A DNA stretch of 64,000 nucleotides from Prostheceraeus crozeri (lineage: Eukaryota > Platyhelminthes > Polycladida > Euryleptidae): the NCBI GenBank assembly GCA_907163375.1, contig CAJQUW010000533.1:186001-250000 (forward strand), in the 5' to 3' direction. A program made the position numbers and the translations under genes. Within the stretch, counting starts at the first letter, position 1, and each line of letters starts with the position of its first letter. The notes beneath the pieces were generated by a model. It was given only the letters and a program-made list of their open reading frames with translations, made no database searches and was not told where the DNA came from. Shown piece by piece: positions 20,901 to 31,009 of this stretch.

Positions 20901-22392
20901 AATTATATTCTTTATTATATTGTTCTTTATATTGTTGTTGACATTTTTTAAAACATTCATTTATTTTTTGATTGGTTTCATTTAATTCTTTATTGTCTTC
21001 ATTTTCTTTATTATTTAATTCTTCATTTAATTCTTTATTGTCTTTATTTAATTCTTGAATCGTTTCTATCTTATTTTGATATCCATGGTGATATTCTTGT
21101 AGCAACATTTTTAATTGTTGTTGATAATATGTTTTACATTTTTGTAAAATTTTATTTAAATTTTGTAATTTTTGTTGATATTCTAAAGATAAAGATGAAT
21201 AATTGGAATCATAACCATAATTAAAATTACGTCCTTCATTATTTTTATGATTAATCATTATTGGTGATAATGTTTTAATAATTTCAAATTTTTCAGTACA
21301 TATTACATTTCCTTGGTAAAAAATATTATGATGCATGTAATTTCCTCTGTCATTATATACTATTTCTGATTGACAGAAATTTTTATTATTCAAATAAAAA
21401 TTTTTTGAATCTGAGTAAAATGGAGTAATATCACCAATAGAAACATAATTCACATTTAATTCAAAAACATTTACTTCTATTAAATTTTTATTATTTTTAT
21501 GAAACTTTATTAACCTATTATAATCATATGGAAATTCATCTAAGCCATCAGAGAGATCAAATTCATTTATGTATTCTTCTTTATTATAATGACTTAGTCT
21601 TTCTTTGTGATATTTTGCAAGATGTAAATGTGCTATAACACTCCACAGAAAACAATATTCATCTTCATTCTGTATGTTGATTATTTGTGGTGAACTGAAA
21701 GGAAGGGGTATGTAACTACCAGCAGTATTATCTTTATATCTGTCAATTACTATTTTCTTAGATAGTATTGCAATAAATCTCCAACCAGATTCACGCAACT
21801 GAGCTTCAGTTATAGCATCTTTTAATTTATTTATCATCGATTCAAATATGGGTTGTATATCATTTACATTATGAATTTCTTGTGTCTGTGCAAAATGTCC
21901 TTGTACTATTTCTTCAGTCATTCCATCGGATCCAGTTTTTGCATAAAGTACTTCTACATTCATATAACACTTGAAAGATTTCTTAAATATTTTGAAAAAG
22001 TTTGTTAATACATTATAAAAAGTTTCATCGGTTTCATTATGTTCAACAAACTCATCAAATAAATATTTTATATCTGTTACAGCTTCATCAAATTCATCTA
22101 TTTCGTTAAATTCATCAGTATCACTAAATAAATATCTTCCATCTGGTACATGTTCATCTTCACTATTAAAAACTTTTTTATATTCCGAATGTGAATAATC
22201 ATCAAATATTTTTTTAACTTTAAAATCAGTAGGTAATGTTTCTAGATAGTTTTCATAATTATTTAATTTTAGTATATTTCCTTCATCAGCTCGATCTACA
22301 TTTTGTAAATGCAATTTACTTTGTAAATGAGATTGATAACTTCTTTTTGTTTGCAACTTTCTTTTACATAAGACACAATAAAGCTTTTCCAT
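17946..22392 (-). pseudogene. Protein-primed DNA polymerase B (pPolB), inner copy, broken
   Basis: The domains in order are an N-terminal C2H2-like finger (CVLCKRKLQTKRSYQSHLQ), an acidic stretch, the conserved Polinton block (SYIPLPFSSPQIINIQNEDE), a Gln/Asn-rich coiled insertion, a second finger (CLQCMTSF), Exo I (YCDFEA), an endonuclease VII-like Cys/His block (CYYCGKEF...KDHDHLNGLYRGAAHNSC), Exo II (NGSKYDFH), Exo III (YLQIDVL), palm motif A (YYDFNSLYSS), motif B (NNAFYGKT) and motif C (FTDTDS). It would copy the element using a protein primer at the TIR ends. The first 690 or so codons are open; the rest is in several pieces. Its 5' end is about 75 bp from the clamp-like gene on the same strand. 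Confidence 0.85.
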
Positions 22393-22466
22393 TTTTTGTT
22401 TTTAAAGAAAAAATTTGTGTTTCAATTTTAGATATAAGCATTCTAATATCAAGGCCTTGAGAGTTA

Positions 22467-23804
22467 TTATATATTATTATATATCTCACGTTCTTTAGTT
22501 ATTTTATTTTCTTGATCATATAAAGTCTTATCAAAAGATAATTTAAATTTATTATCACTAACTATTGATGCTTCATCAACATCATAAATTACACTTTTTG
22601 GTATAGGATGCCATTCCCTGATAGGAATATCTAGCTCTAAATTATGTTTATTATTTGATAATAATATAATAGAGAAAAATATTGGTCTTTGATCTCTTTT
22701 GGAAAATTTAATAACACCACCATAATCTGAATCATTTTTAGTTTTTATTAAAGATGATAAAATTTTAAATTGTTTAGATGTAAATCCTAATTTAAATTTT
22801 GTAGACCCGACACATAGTTGTCTAATAGTATCTTCAACTATTCCATCATTATTATTTTCAATTGCAAGAAAATGAAATTTAGATGAATTTTGATTATATG
22901 TAGTATTAATATCATGTTGAGATATAAATTTTTCTTCACTTAAATTTTTATAATTACTAATATTTTTATAATCTTTGTTACCATTTACACCTTTTTCAGA
23001 TGTTTCAGAATCATCACCATTATTATCATCATCATTATTATCATCATCTATATTATCATCATCATTATTATAAGATTCTTTGAAATTATTATGATTCTGA
23101 TTATGGTCATTGTTAATAATATAAGGTGTAGTCCACATATAGATTTTTTCCTGCTGGGCTAAACCATTTATGTAAGATTTTAATAAATTAATATTTAAAT
23201 TTGAATACAATCCTATATAAGTATCATTATCATATCTTTGAGGCATTTCTACAATTTCTCTTTTATAAACAGTATCTCTATAATATACTTGACATAATAA
23301 TTCTTCATCATGTTTTTTACTTTCAATATGAATATTATATTGATTAAACTCATCAAAAAATAATCCAATTTTTTCTTTCGAAAAAGATTTTAATTTTTTT
23401 ACTAATTCCGTAACATTGATGTAATTAATTATTTTAGTTTCTATCCAATCAGTATTACTGATTGGGAACACTGCTCTAATGAATCCATAAACATTATTAT
23501 GACCTATTATAACCATGTTTTCTTTATTTAATTCTACATATGCAACATCATTATATTTACTTACAATATCCATAAATTTAATAAATGGATCACCTGGAAA
23601 TATACAATAATTTGTTTCAATAGAAGGTAAACCTTTAGTCTGTTCTTTGAATATTTCAGCTTGTAATTCAAACAAAAGATTAACATCTATACATGGATTA
23701 TTATTATTATCAAAATTTTTATTTTCAAATCCCGATGATCTCATCGAATAAAAAGAACAGGATGATACGGGCGAATATAATTTTTCTAAATTTGCTTTTT
23801 CCAT
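22467..23804 (-). CDS. Candidate PCNA/Rad9-type sliding clamp, inner Polinton only
   Basis: 445 codons, open throughout. Residues about 55-150 follow the pattern of a clamp domain: a helix (DPFIKFMDIVSKYNDVAYVE), strands, then INVTELVKKLKSFSKEKIGL, which recalls the PCNA segment [20 protein letters not shown]. A long acidic Asn/Asp linker (about residues 235-270) follows. The C-terminal half has FKLGFTSKQFKILSSLIK and VIKFSKRDQRPIFFSI, matching the second-domain pattern of PCNA and especially Rad9 (f.l..f..ll, then fs...rPi.f.i). Clamps tether polymerases to DNA. It is directly upstream of pPolB on the same strand, as expected for a replication pair. The outer Polinton lacks it. This assignment is from pattern memory and unproven; it may be another beta-rich DNA-binding protein. 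Confidence 0.5.
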   Translation of the reverse strand: MEKANLEKLYSPVSSCSFYSMRSSGFENKNFDNNNNPCIDVNLLFELQAEIFKEQTKGLPSIETNYCIFPGDPFIKFMDIVSKYNDVAYVELNKENMVIIGHNNVYGFIRAVFPISNTDWIETKIINYINVTELVKKLKSFSKEKIGLFFDEFNQYNIHIESKKHDEELLCQVYYRDTVYKREIVEMPQRYDNDTYIGLYSNLNINLLKSYINGLAQQEKIYMWTTPYIINNDHNQNHNNFKESYNNDDDNIDDDNNDDDNNGDDSETSEKGVNGNKDYKNISNYKNLSEEKFISQHDINTTYNQNSSKFHFLAIENNNDGIVEDTIRQLCVGSTKFKLGFTSKQFKILSSLIKTKNDSDYGGVIKFSKRDQRPIFFSIILLSNNKHNLELDIPIREWHPIPKSVIYDVDEASIVSDNKFKLSFDKTLYDQENKITKEREIYNNI

Positions 23805-23851
23805 TTTTTTATTTTTATGTGAGAAAAAAATACTTTTTTATTGTTAAAAAA

Positions 23852-24738
23852 ATGATGTTACCAAATGTTGGTGGAGGTGCATACATCCCGAATAATCGAG
23901 AATCAGAAATAGAAATAGAAAATTATATCATGAAAGCTGGAGACGTTTTATCTGGTCCATTGCATCCTTCTATTCTTCCGCAACAAAATACAGAGTTAAC
24001 AAATAAACAATATGTTGATACACAAATCAATGACTTAAAAGAAAAATATATAAACGATGTTTTGGTTCCACTGGTGAATGAATTAAAGTTGCTAAAGCTT
24101 AATGACAAATCATTAAGCGAAAAATTATTAAAACTTGATAAAAAGAATAAGGAGCTAGAAGTAAGTATAGCAAAACTTTTACAAAAAATTTCTGAACAAT
24201 CGAAAATTTTAATATTACTTTCTATAAATTTAAAATCTGCTGTCATTAAAAATAAACATCAGATAAAAATGTTAAAAGAACAATTAGAAGATGAAATAGA
24301 AAAACTTCCTGAAAGAATTTAAAAAAATTTAAAGCAGTTACAAACTACATTCCAAAAAAGTGTTGATGAATTGAGTTCTAAAATTACTCAACAAATGAAA
24401 AAGATGAATAGAATAATAAATGAAGTAAACTCACTTAATCAAAAAGTTGATAAACTGAAAACTCTTAAAATCAATTTAGAAAATGAATTAAAGAAAAATT
24501 TACAGAAAACTCTAAAGGAAATTAAGAACAGTTAGATGCTGTTAAAAATCAGTTAGATGTTCTTAAAGTTTAATTGATTGCTCTTAAAACGGAGTTGAAG
24601 ATGAATCAGCAGAAAATGCAAGTTAATAGAAAAGAAATTAAAGTACATCACACGCTGCTTGACGCAATAGATAAAGTGCAACAGAAAATTAATAAAATTA
24701 TCACGAAGTTGTTGTCCATTCACACACGTAAATCTTAA
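23852..24738 (+). pseudogene. Fibre-like coiled-coil protein, inner copy, broken
   Basis: Same protein as at 5980-6852: GGGAYIPNN head, KAGDVLSGPLHP...NKQYVD tail-fibre-type motif, long Lys/Leu-rich coiled coil. The first half is nearly identical to the outer copy and the second half is more diverged. It is divergent from the clamp-like gene, with about 50 bp between the starts. Broken in a few places. Confidence 0.6.
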
Positions 24739-24828
24739 TCGGTCCAAAGGTCCTCAGGTTACTAACCAATCCTAAACGTAAATCTTAACGCAAATATTTT
24801 TTCCAAAAGTCAAATTTAATCCTAAAAA

Positions 24829-25287
24829 ATGCCTATAATTTATAAACACAATCTTAAACATTTTGCTTCAAATCAAAAAATAGCACATGAACCATCTATG
24901 AAATCTGTTTATCATCATAATAATGTAGAAACTATTCAAAAAGAAGGAGCTGGCATCTTTTCTGGCATAGGAACTATCGTTAACTTGATTAAAAATAATA
25001 AAGATTTGATTACATCTGCTGCAACAGGAGCAGCTGCTACAGGTAGAACAGCTAGTGCAATATCAAATGCTGTTCAGTCTCAAAACGAATTAAAACAACT
25101 AAAAGCTATTCGTAAACTTAAGAATGATTCTGAGGAATTAAAAAATTAAAAAAACTCAGAGGAAACAAAAAACAAAATTGATAACATAGCAGCTGATAGT
25201 AAACATGAGGGGAAATCAGGCGTAGCCATAGAACCTACGGTTCGTTCAATTGAAGAAATAAGAGGTAATGGTTTAGCAAAATTCTAA
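24829..25287 (+). pseudogene. Second minor virion protein candidate, inner copy
   Basis: Counterpart of 5175-5636: MPIIYKHNLKHFAS start, a Gly/Ala-rich amphipathic middle (TSAATGAAATGRTAS), a charged helix and a GNGLAKF end. The middle is shorter by several residues than in the outer copy. Function unknown. The next gene, major capsid, starts 85 bp downstream. Confidence 0.45.
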
Positions 25288-25371
25288 AATTATATTTTAG
25301 TAAAATTTTTTTTAGTAAAATTTTTTCTATGTGTGAGAAAAAACAAAAAAGTCAAATTATTTTTTTTAAAA

Positions 25372-26706
25372 ATGTCTTCTCTTATCGAAAAAAAATTTAG
25401 ATTGGACGATCCTCCGTTCGTCAGCAATAATCAAAAAAAGAATGACTATATAAGAATTGCTATGAATCCCGGATCTTCCAGTAGAGTAAATACTGGAGGA
25501 GATTTAATCTTTGAAGTTGATAATCAGCAAAGTTATATATATCTACCTGGTTCCTTTTTACACGGTGAATATTCTTTATATAGTGATGCCAATTTTACAA
25601 CACCCTTACCAGATACCGATAATATTGCATTAGAGAATAATTTCTTTCCAAGATTATTTGCACAAATGCGTTTAGATGTTGCAACTTAAAATATAGAAAC
25701 AATAAGTGATTCTCCAGGTGTAATTGATACAATGCTTCGATTTGTTACAATTGGTGAAAATAATAAAAAGCATGAAATCGAAGGTTGGTTTCCTGATGCT
25801 AATGATGGTATAATTGTTGATGATTCAACTCACGCTGGAACAGATGCAGCAGGAATTGCGAAAGATGTAGAAAATATTGCAAATCATTTAAATAAAACAA
25901 ATAATACTGCATATAAAGAAAGACGTGAATTTAACAAGAAAAGTAGACAGACAGTAAATTGGTCATTGTTTCCATTATTCGGATATTTAGATTATGACAA
26001 AATATCATGTCAATTAAAATTTAAATTAATAATTCATCGCACAGCAAATAATGAATTAATCTTTTATGGCAAGACTGGAAAAAAAACATATTTAAAAATT
26101 GATAGACTTGAATGGTGGATAGAGCATATTACTCCTAGTTTAGAGGTCGAATTAGTTATTGCAAATAGATTAAACACTGACAAACCAATTCCAGTAAATT
26201 TTCTAAAGCGTACTGCTAGTTCAGTAACTTTTTCCGAACAAAGATTTAACTGGCATTTTACTAGAACTTCGAATACTCCAAGATATTTATTACTAACTTT
26301 TCAAAGAAATGATTCTCCAAGATTTGATATGAACAGCAATCTTTTTCATATTAATACAATTCGAAGTTTACAAGTTTCATTAAATCAAACCCGATATCCA
26401 ATTGATCCATTAAGATTCGATGATACCAATAATCAATTTATGGAAGGATATGATGCTTATAGAAATCTTTGTATAGAATTTGGAGTTGAACCACAATTAA
26501 CTCCTGGAGATTGGAGACATTTATATCCAGTTTTCTGTTTCGATTTAAGTGCACAATCTGAAGATATTATCAAGACTGGCTGTGATGGAACAGTCAATAT
26601 TGAAAAGAAAGATTCCACAACTTCATTGATGGCTTTTGGTTTATTGCTAGAAGTTGTAAAATATTCTATTGAAATTCTTAATGGAAAGATGGTTAGGATT
26701 GGTTAG
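25372..26706 (+). pseudogene. Major capsid protein (double jelly-roll, hexon-like), inner copy, broken
   Basis: Counterpart of 3704-5086 and almost identical to it. The 3' part is open over 324 codons and includes SVTFSEQRFNWHFTRT and LTPGDWRHLYPVFCFDLS. The fold assignment rests on size, gene order and family resemblance to Polinton/adintovirus capsid proteins. The start at 25372 (MSSLIEKK) matches the outer copy. Broken, with a pattern partly shared with the outer copy. Confidence 0.75.
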
Positions 26707-26844
26707 TAACCTGAGGATAACCTAAAATTTTTGATAACTTAAATTTTTTTCACAACTACAATAGATTAAAAATTCTTAACTTAAAATTTATTCATAACTA
26801 TAATAGATTAAAATTTTTCCTAACTTGAAATTTTTTTATTAAAA

Positions 26845-27333
26845 ATGTCGCAAGCGAAAAGTAATAATTGTAATAATAAAACTCTTGAATTAAAATTACG
26901 TAACATTGTTTACAAAAATACACCTAAAACTATTACGATTAGCAAAAAGAAGTATTACATAAGTAAACCAATGATAGAGAATATTAAATTACAAGAAGAA
27001 AAGAATGGTGGAATTCTCCCATTAATTCCTCAAATTATAGGTGGCATAGCAGCTGCAGGAAGTGTTGCAGGCGGGACAGCTGGCATTGTCCAAGCAGTAA
27101 ATAAAAATAAATCAGAGAAGGCAGCATTAGAAGAACAAAAACGTCATAATAGAGAGTTAGAGAAAGTTGCTAGGGGTGAAGGAATAGTAGATAATTTTAT
27201 TAGTAAATTAAATATAGTTGATGAAGGAAAACGAGTTCTTAAAGACATTCTACATAATGTTGATGATTTCATGGAAATAAAAGAAACTGAAGATGGTTCT
27301 GGAATATATCTAACTCCTAGTATGACTCGGTAA
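26845..27333 (+). CDS. Small virion-associated protein with Gly/Ala-rich core, inner copy
   Basis: 162 codons, open. Basic N-terminus (NTPKTITISKKKYYISKP), a hydrophobic Gly/Ala segment at about residues 52-90 (GGILPLIPQIIG then AAAGSVAGGTAG), a Lys/Glu helix, and a C-terminal domain (IVDNFISKLNIVDEGKRVL, ending GSGIYLTPSMTR). Position between the major capsid and PLA2 genes suggests a minor capsid or core protein. The C-terminal third is repeated downstream at about 27698-27890 as part of a tandem duplication. Confidence 0.5.
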   Translation: MSQAKSNNCNNKTLELKLRNIVYKNTPKTITISKKKYYISKPMIENIKLQEEKNGGILPLIPQIIGGIAAAGSVAGGTAGIVQAVNKNKSEKAALEEQKRHNRELEKVARGEGIVDNFISKLNIVDEGKRVLKDILHNVDDFMEIKETEDGSGIYLTPSMTR

Positions 27334-27419
27334 TAACCTCAGGACCTTTGGTCCGATCGGCTAAAGCCTCTGAACAAGGTTCTATTAGGTAAAACATTTA
27401 TTTTATTTTATCTTTAAAA

Positions 27420-28488
27420 ATGGATTCCACAAATTCCGAAAATTCAATTAAATTAAAAATTTCTAATTTAGATTTATTGAATTATCTCTTAAAAGTACAT
27501 AAAACCTCAAATTGTCAGCATAGCGGAGGTGATTCAACTTCGTTGCAATCCGGAGGTGACATACAAAATACACTAGAAAACTTTCAGGATTTATTTGGAG
27601 TAAATATTCAAAAGGAAAACATCTTCCTGGTCATTCATATACCGGTCCAGGAACTCGATTAGATATATGACTAGATGAGAATAATAATCCAAAACCATGT
27701 CATAATAGAAAGTTAGAGAAAGCAGCGAGGGGGCAAGGAATAGTAGATAACTTTATTAGTAAAATAAATTTAGTTGATGAAGAGCAACGAGTTCTTAAAA
27801 ATGTACTACATAATATTGATGATTTAATTGAAATAAAAGAAACTAGAGATGGTTCTGGAATATATCTAAGTCCTAGTATGGTGCGTTAATATTTAATCTT
27901 CAAAAATGAGCGAAGCGGATTCCTTGAATTTGAATAACTTAAGAATTTTAAATCTAGATCTAATGGATTATCTCTTAAAAGTACATAAAACCTAAAAATT
28001 GTCAGCACACCGGTGGTGATTCAACTTCGTTGCACACCGAAGGTGACATACAAAAAGCATTAGAAAACTTTCCTGGCTTTATTTGGGCAAAGTATAAAGG
28101 TGAAAAACATATTCCAAATCATAATTTCACTGGCCCCGGTACAAGATTAGATTTGAGATTTAACGATGATAACACACCTAGAGAAAATAGTAAACCAATA
28201 AACAGAGTAGATGCAGCAGCTTATAGACACGATCTAGCTTATCGAAATCATGACCTAAGCTCTCGACATGAAGCTGATAAGAAAATGATTCAAGAATTAG
28301 ATAGTATTCAAAATCCTACACTTAGAGAAAAAATTGAAAGAATGTCTGTTAAAAAAGCTTTACAAGCTAAAATATTATTCGGACAGGGTTTAGACAAAAC
28401 TCATAACTCTGAAACCTACGCGTCTGAAATGTCGAATGACCTAGATCGGCATAGTGGAACTTATGCCTCCGAAATTCACAAGAAATAA
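27420..28488 (+). pseudogene. PLA2-like protein, inner copy, with a tandem partial duplication
   Basis: Two successive 5' parts are present. The first begins at 27420 (MDSTNSENSIKLK) and reaches the Ca-loop region. It is followed by a copy of the end of the preceding small virion gene (about 27698-27890), and then by a second start region (from 27905) leading into a longer open stretch. That stretch carries the full PLA2-like site: FTGPGTRLDLR, then VDAAAYRHDLAYRNHDLSS. Both His and Asp of the HD pair are present. Broken. Confidence 0.7.
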
Positions 28489-29275
28489 AGAAAGCCGAAA
28501 TATCTATTGAAAGTAAAAGTATTTAATAAAGATGATGTTTGGAGTGCTGATCTAATAAATATGCCGAATGAAAAAGATTATAAATACGCATTGACCGTTA
28601 TAGATTTATATACACGATACGCTTGGGGTGCCTTTGGGGATATGCTTGGGGAAGCCTTTAAAAAACAAAAAGTGGTGTGTCAGTTAAATATGCGTTTGAA
28701 GAAATCTTTGAAGAAAGTAATAGAACACCAAAGAAGCAGCTATTCGTTGATGAAGGATCTGAGTTTTATAACAGAAATGTGAAGCCACTATTCGATTTAG
28801 TTTATTCCACAGAAAATGATGGAAAGACTGTAGTAATAGAGAGATTTAATAGATCATTAAAAGGTAAGATCTTTAAGAAATTTACAGAACAAGGTAATCA
28901 GAAATGGTTGAAGATACTACCAGGAATTGTAGATCAGTACAATAATAAAGTTCATTCAGGTATTGAAGAAACTCCAAAGAATGCTTCTGACGAACCTGAT
29001 TTGATACGAAAAAAATATTCGAAAATAATTATTCGAATGAGAGTAATCCGAATTTACAGAAATGTAAGCCGAAATTTAAGATTGCAGATAGAGTAAGGAT
29101 ATTTAAGTATAAGAATAAATTTGAAAAAGGCTTTGTTGGCTATTGGACTAAAGAGATATTTGAAGTTTGTAAAATAGACCAAACTTATCCGATTACTTAC
29201 GAAATCAAATATTTAGATGATGATAAAATGACTGGCAGATTTTATGAAAACGAATTGCAAAGAAGTGATTTTTAA
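28489..29275 (+). pseudogene. Polinton integrase, inner copy, broken
   Basis: DDE integrase core with VWSADLINMPNE, YALTVIDLYTRYAW, VDEGSEFYN, VIERFNRSLKGKIFKKF, and a C-terminal chromo/SH3-like part (VRIFKYKNKFEKGFVGYWT). It follows the PLA2-like region directly, as in the outer copy. Broken in a few places. It ends about 35 bp before the end of the convergent protease gene. Confidence 0.82.
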
Positions 29276-29310
29276 TTATCATTATCATTGGAACTAACGT
29301 TTTTTGGGAA

Positions 29311-29793
29311 TCAAATTCCCTTATTCAATTCTAACATAATATCAAGAAATGGTACTCCTTTTTGTAATTTGTTCAAAACATATAGACATAATTGTCCACA
29401 ATAAGTAGTTCCTGGTGCTTGAATTTGAAAAGTATTGTATGTTCCATTTCCAAGTAATTCTTTGACTTCATTTCTTGGACGCAATCCATATGAGTCTAAA
29501 TAATAATTAGAACCGTTTTTATTTCTTTGTCCCGCTGACCAATGTACTCCTTTTTGATCTGACGTGTGAAGATTTGTTACAAAATTTACAGTTGGCTTAT
29601 CTTTTAGCAAACGTAATTCGTCTCTCATCAATATGTGAAAATTCTTTATTCCCAATTGATTAGTGATCTTATTTAAATCAAAATTCGTAGTTGTTTGCTT
29701 CCCATATAATTTTAAGAACTCAGTCATGTTATTAACATGAGGACATATATCGCCTATATTACTCAGCATAACTGTCGGATTTTCATCATTCAT
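29311..29793 (-). CDS. Adenain-like cysteine protease, inner copy
   Basis: 160 codons from the ATG at 29793 (MNDENPTV); the frame is open slightly upstream, to 29823. Catalytic His in KGVHWS, acidic YLDSYGL block, and TTYCGQLCLYV with Gln and Cys. It is shorter than the outer copy by a few residues near the acid and only about two-thirds identical to it by eye, a much larger gap than for the capsid gene. Whole-looking. Confidence 0.85.
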   Translation of the reverse strand: MNDENPTVMLSNIGDICPHVNNMTEFLKLYGKQTTTNFDLNKITNQLGIKNFHILMRDELRLLKDKPTVNFVTNLHTSDQKGVHWSAGQRNKNGSNYYLDSYGLRPRNEVKELLGNGTYNTFQIQAPGTTYCGQLCLYVLNKLQKGVPFLDIMLELNKGI

Positions 29794-30065
29794 TTTAAAT
29801 AAAATAAAGTCCAATAACTGCAATAATGTCTACTTCTTGTACAGAAAAAAAATAACAACGGCAGTGTATTTTGCATCAAATATAATAATACAACATTTAA
29901 TCTTATCACACAATTGTACAATTCCAGTCTACTGCCAGAAGACTCGAGAACAAAAGGAAATTTAATTACATTTCAAAATATTCTAAAATGCGTTACTACT
30001 TATAAAAAAGTCTTCATAAATAATGTATGTACATTGCACATATCTTAAAAAGTGAAACAACACAG

Positions 30066-30673
30066 TTAATGTTCATCTTGGGAACCAAACCTCATTTCTT
30101 CTATAGTTGTCGGTTGATTCAATTTTTCTATATAAATTTTGATTTCTTTAAAATGTTTTCTAACAAAACTAATGGGTATTGATGATTTTAAAAATAATAT
30201 GTGTGGTAAAATTAGATCCGATGAGTTCATCAAGAAATAACAATAACTTACGTTATAGGAAATTCTAAATAGTTCCAAGTTTGCCACAAATCTCTTTTTT
30301 TATTGTCACTCAATTCCAGAATTCTTTTAAACCCATAACCTTGATAGGCAGCACTTCTCAGCAACGACCCATGGTGTACTTTATCACTTGCAATCAGTTT
30401 TGAAATCATAGTAGCACTATCCTCGATGGTAATGAAATGTTCTTTTGTAACATTGAACTGAGGAATTGTAGTGGTGAGATACTGTTCTATTTTTACTGTA
30501 ATATCCTCCACTTGTTTTTGAGAGTCCACAACTTTGTTCTTCTTTCTCGATTGAATTTCCAACTTCCACTCTTCAAAATATTTCTTCGCAGTTTCCTTGT
30601 GCTCTTCTTTAATCAAGTTTAGTAAAATCGGCATGTAAAACGAAAAAGCTTCCGCGGCAGTACGTTTTGGCAT
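30066..30673 (-). CDS. Unrecognised cargo gene, apparently spliced, inner Polinton only
   Basis: The frame starting at 30673 (MPKRTAAEAFSF) is open for 141 codons. It has a charged helical first half (EEHKETAKKYFEEWKLEIQ) and a compact block (HGSLLRSAAYQGYGFKRIL). It runs into a good donor (AAC/GTAAGT, about 30255). A second short coding stretch to 30066, ending FGSQDEH, follows a TTTTGTTAG acceptor about 100 bases on. I do not recognise the product. The outer Polinton has no counterpart between its junction array and protease. An intron and unusual codon use compared with its neighbours suggest capture from a host genome. Confidence 0.45.
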
Positions 30674-30779
30674 TTTGTAATGAAGAAAGAAAACAGTGAC
30701 TAGTTATGATTAATGAAATTGTAAAATGAAGTGTTACTTCCTACATGCTGCAATATATTCCACGTCGTTTTAATATTTA

Positions 30780-30906
30780 AGTGCGGGTAACAGCTGCTTG
30801 TTCTGTAATGCAATGGTTCAGGAATGCGAGAAGCAACTGCATTGTTTCATGTATGCGGGAGCAGCTGTTCCCTACAATTGGGAGGTTCATCAGAGTGCAA
30901 AGCAGT
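30780..30906. repeat. Conserved junction array, inner copy
   Basis: Reverse complement of 1005-1140: repeated GCAGCTGTT/GCAACTGCATTG-type units with CATG(A/T)A spacers, joined at the same base to a membrane-gene remnant (AAAGCAGTAACAATAA...). It separates the TIR side from the cargo and protease genes. Confidence 0.5.
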
Positions 30907-31009
30907 AACAATAACAGGCATTGCAAGAGATTGTGTTACATTCTTAAAGAAATATTTTTCCCCTAGACTTATTTTAAATATGAATTAGAAGGTTCTTAAC
31001 CTGGTTTAG
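30907..31009 (-). pseudogene. Membrane-protein gene remnant at the right end of the inner Polinton
   Basis: A short remnant of the gene found complete at 14684-15304: a start-side piece (around AAATATTTCTTTAA) and internal pieces ending at the same GCTACTGCTTTG-type point as in the outer copy. Much shorter than the outer remnant. Confidence 0.5.
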
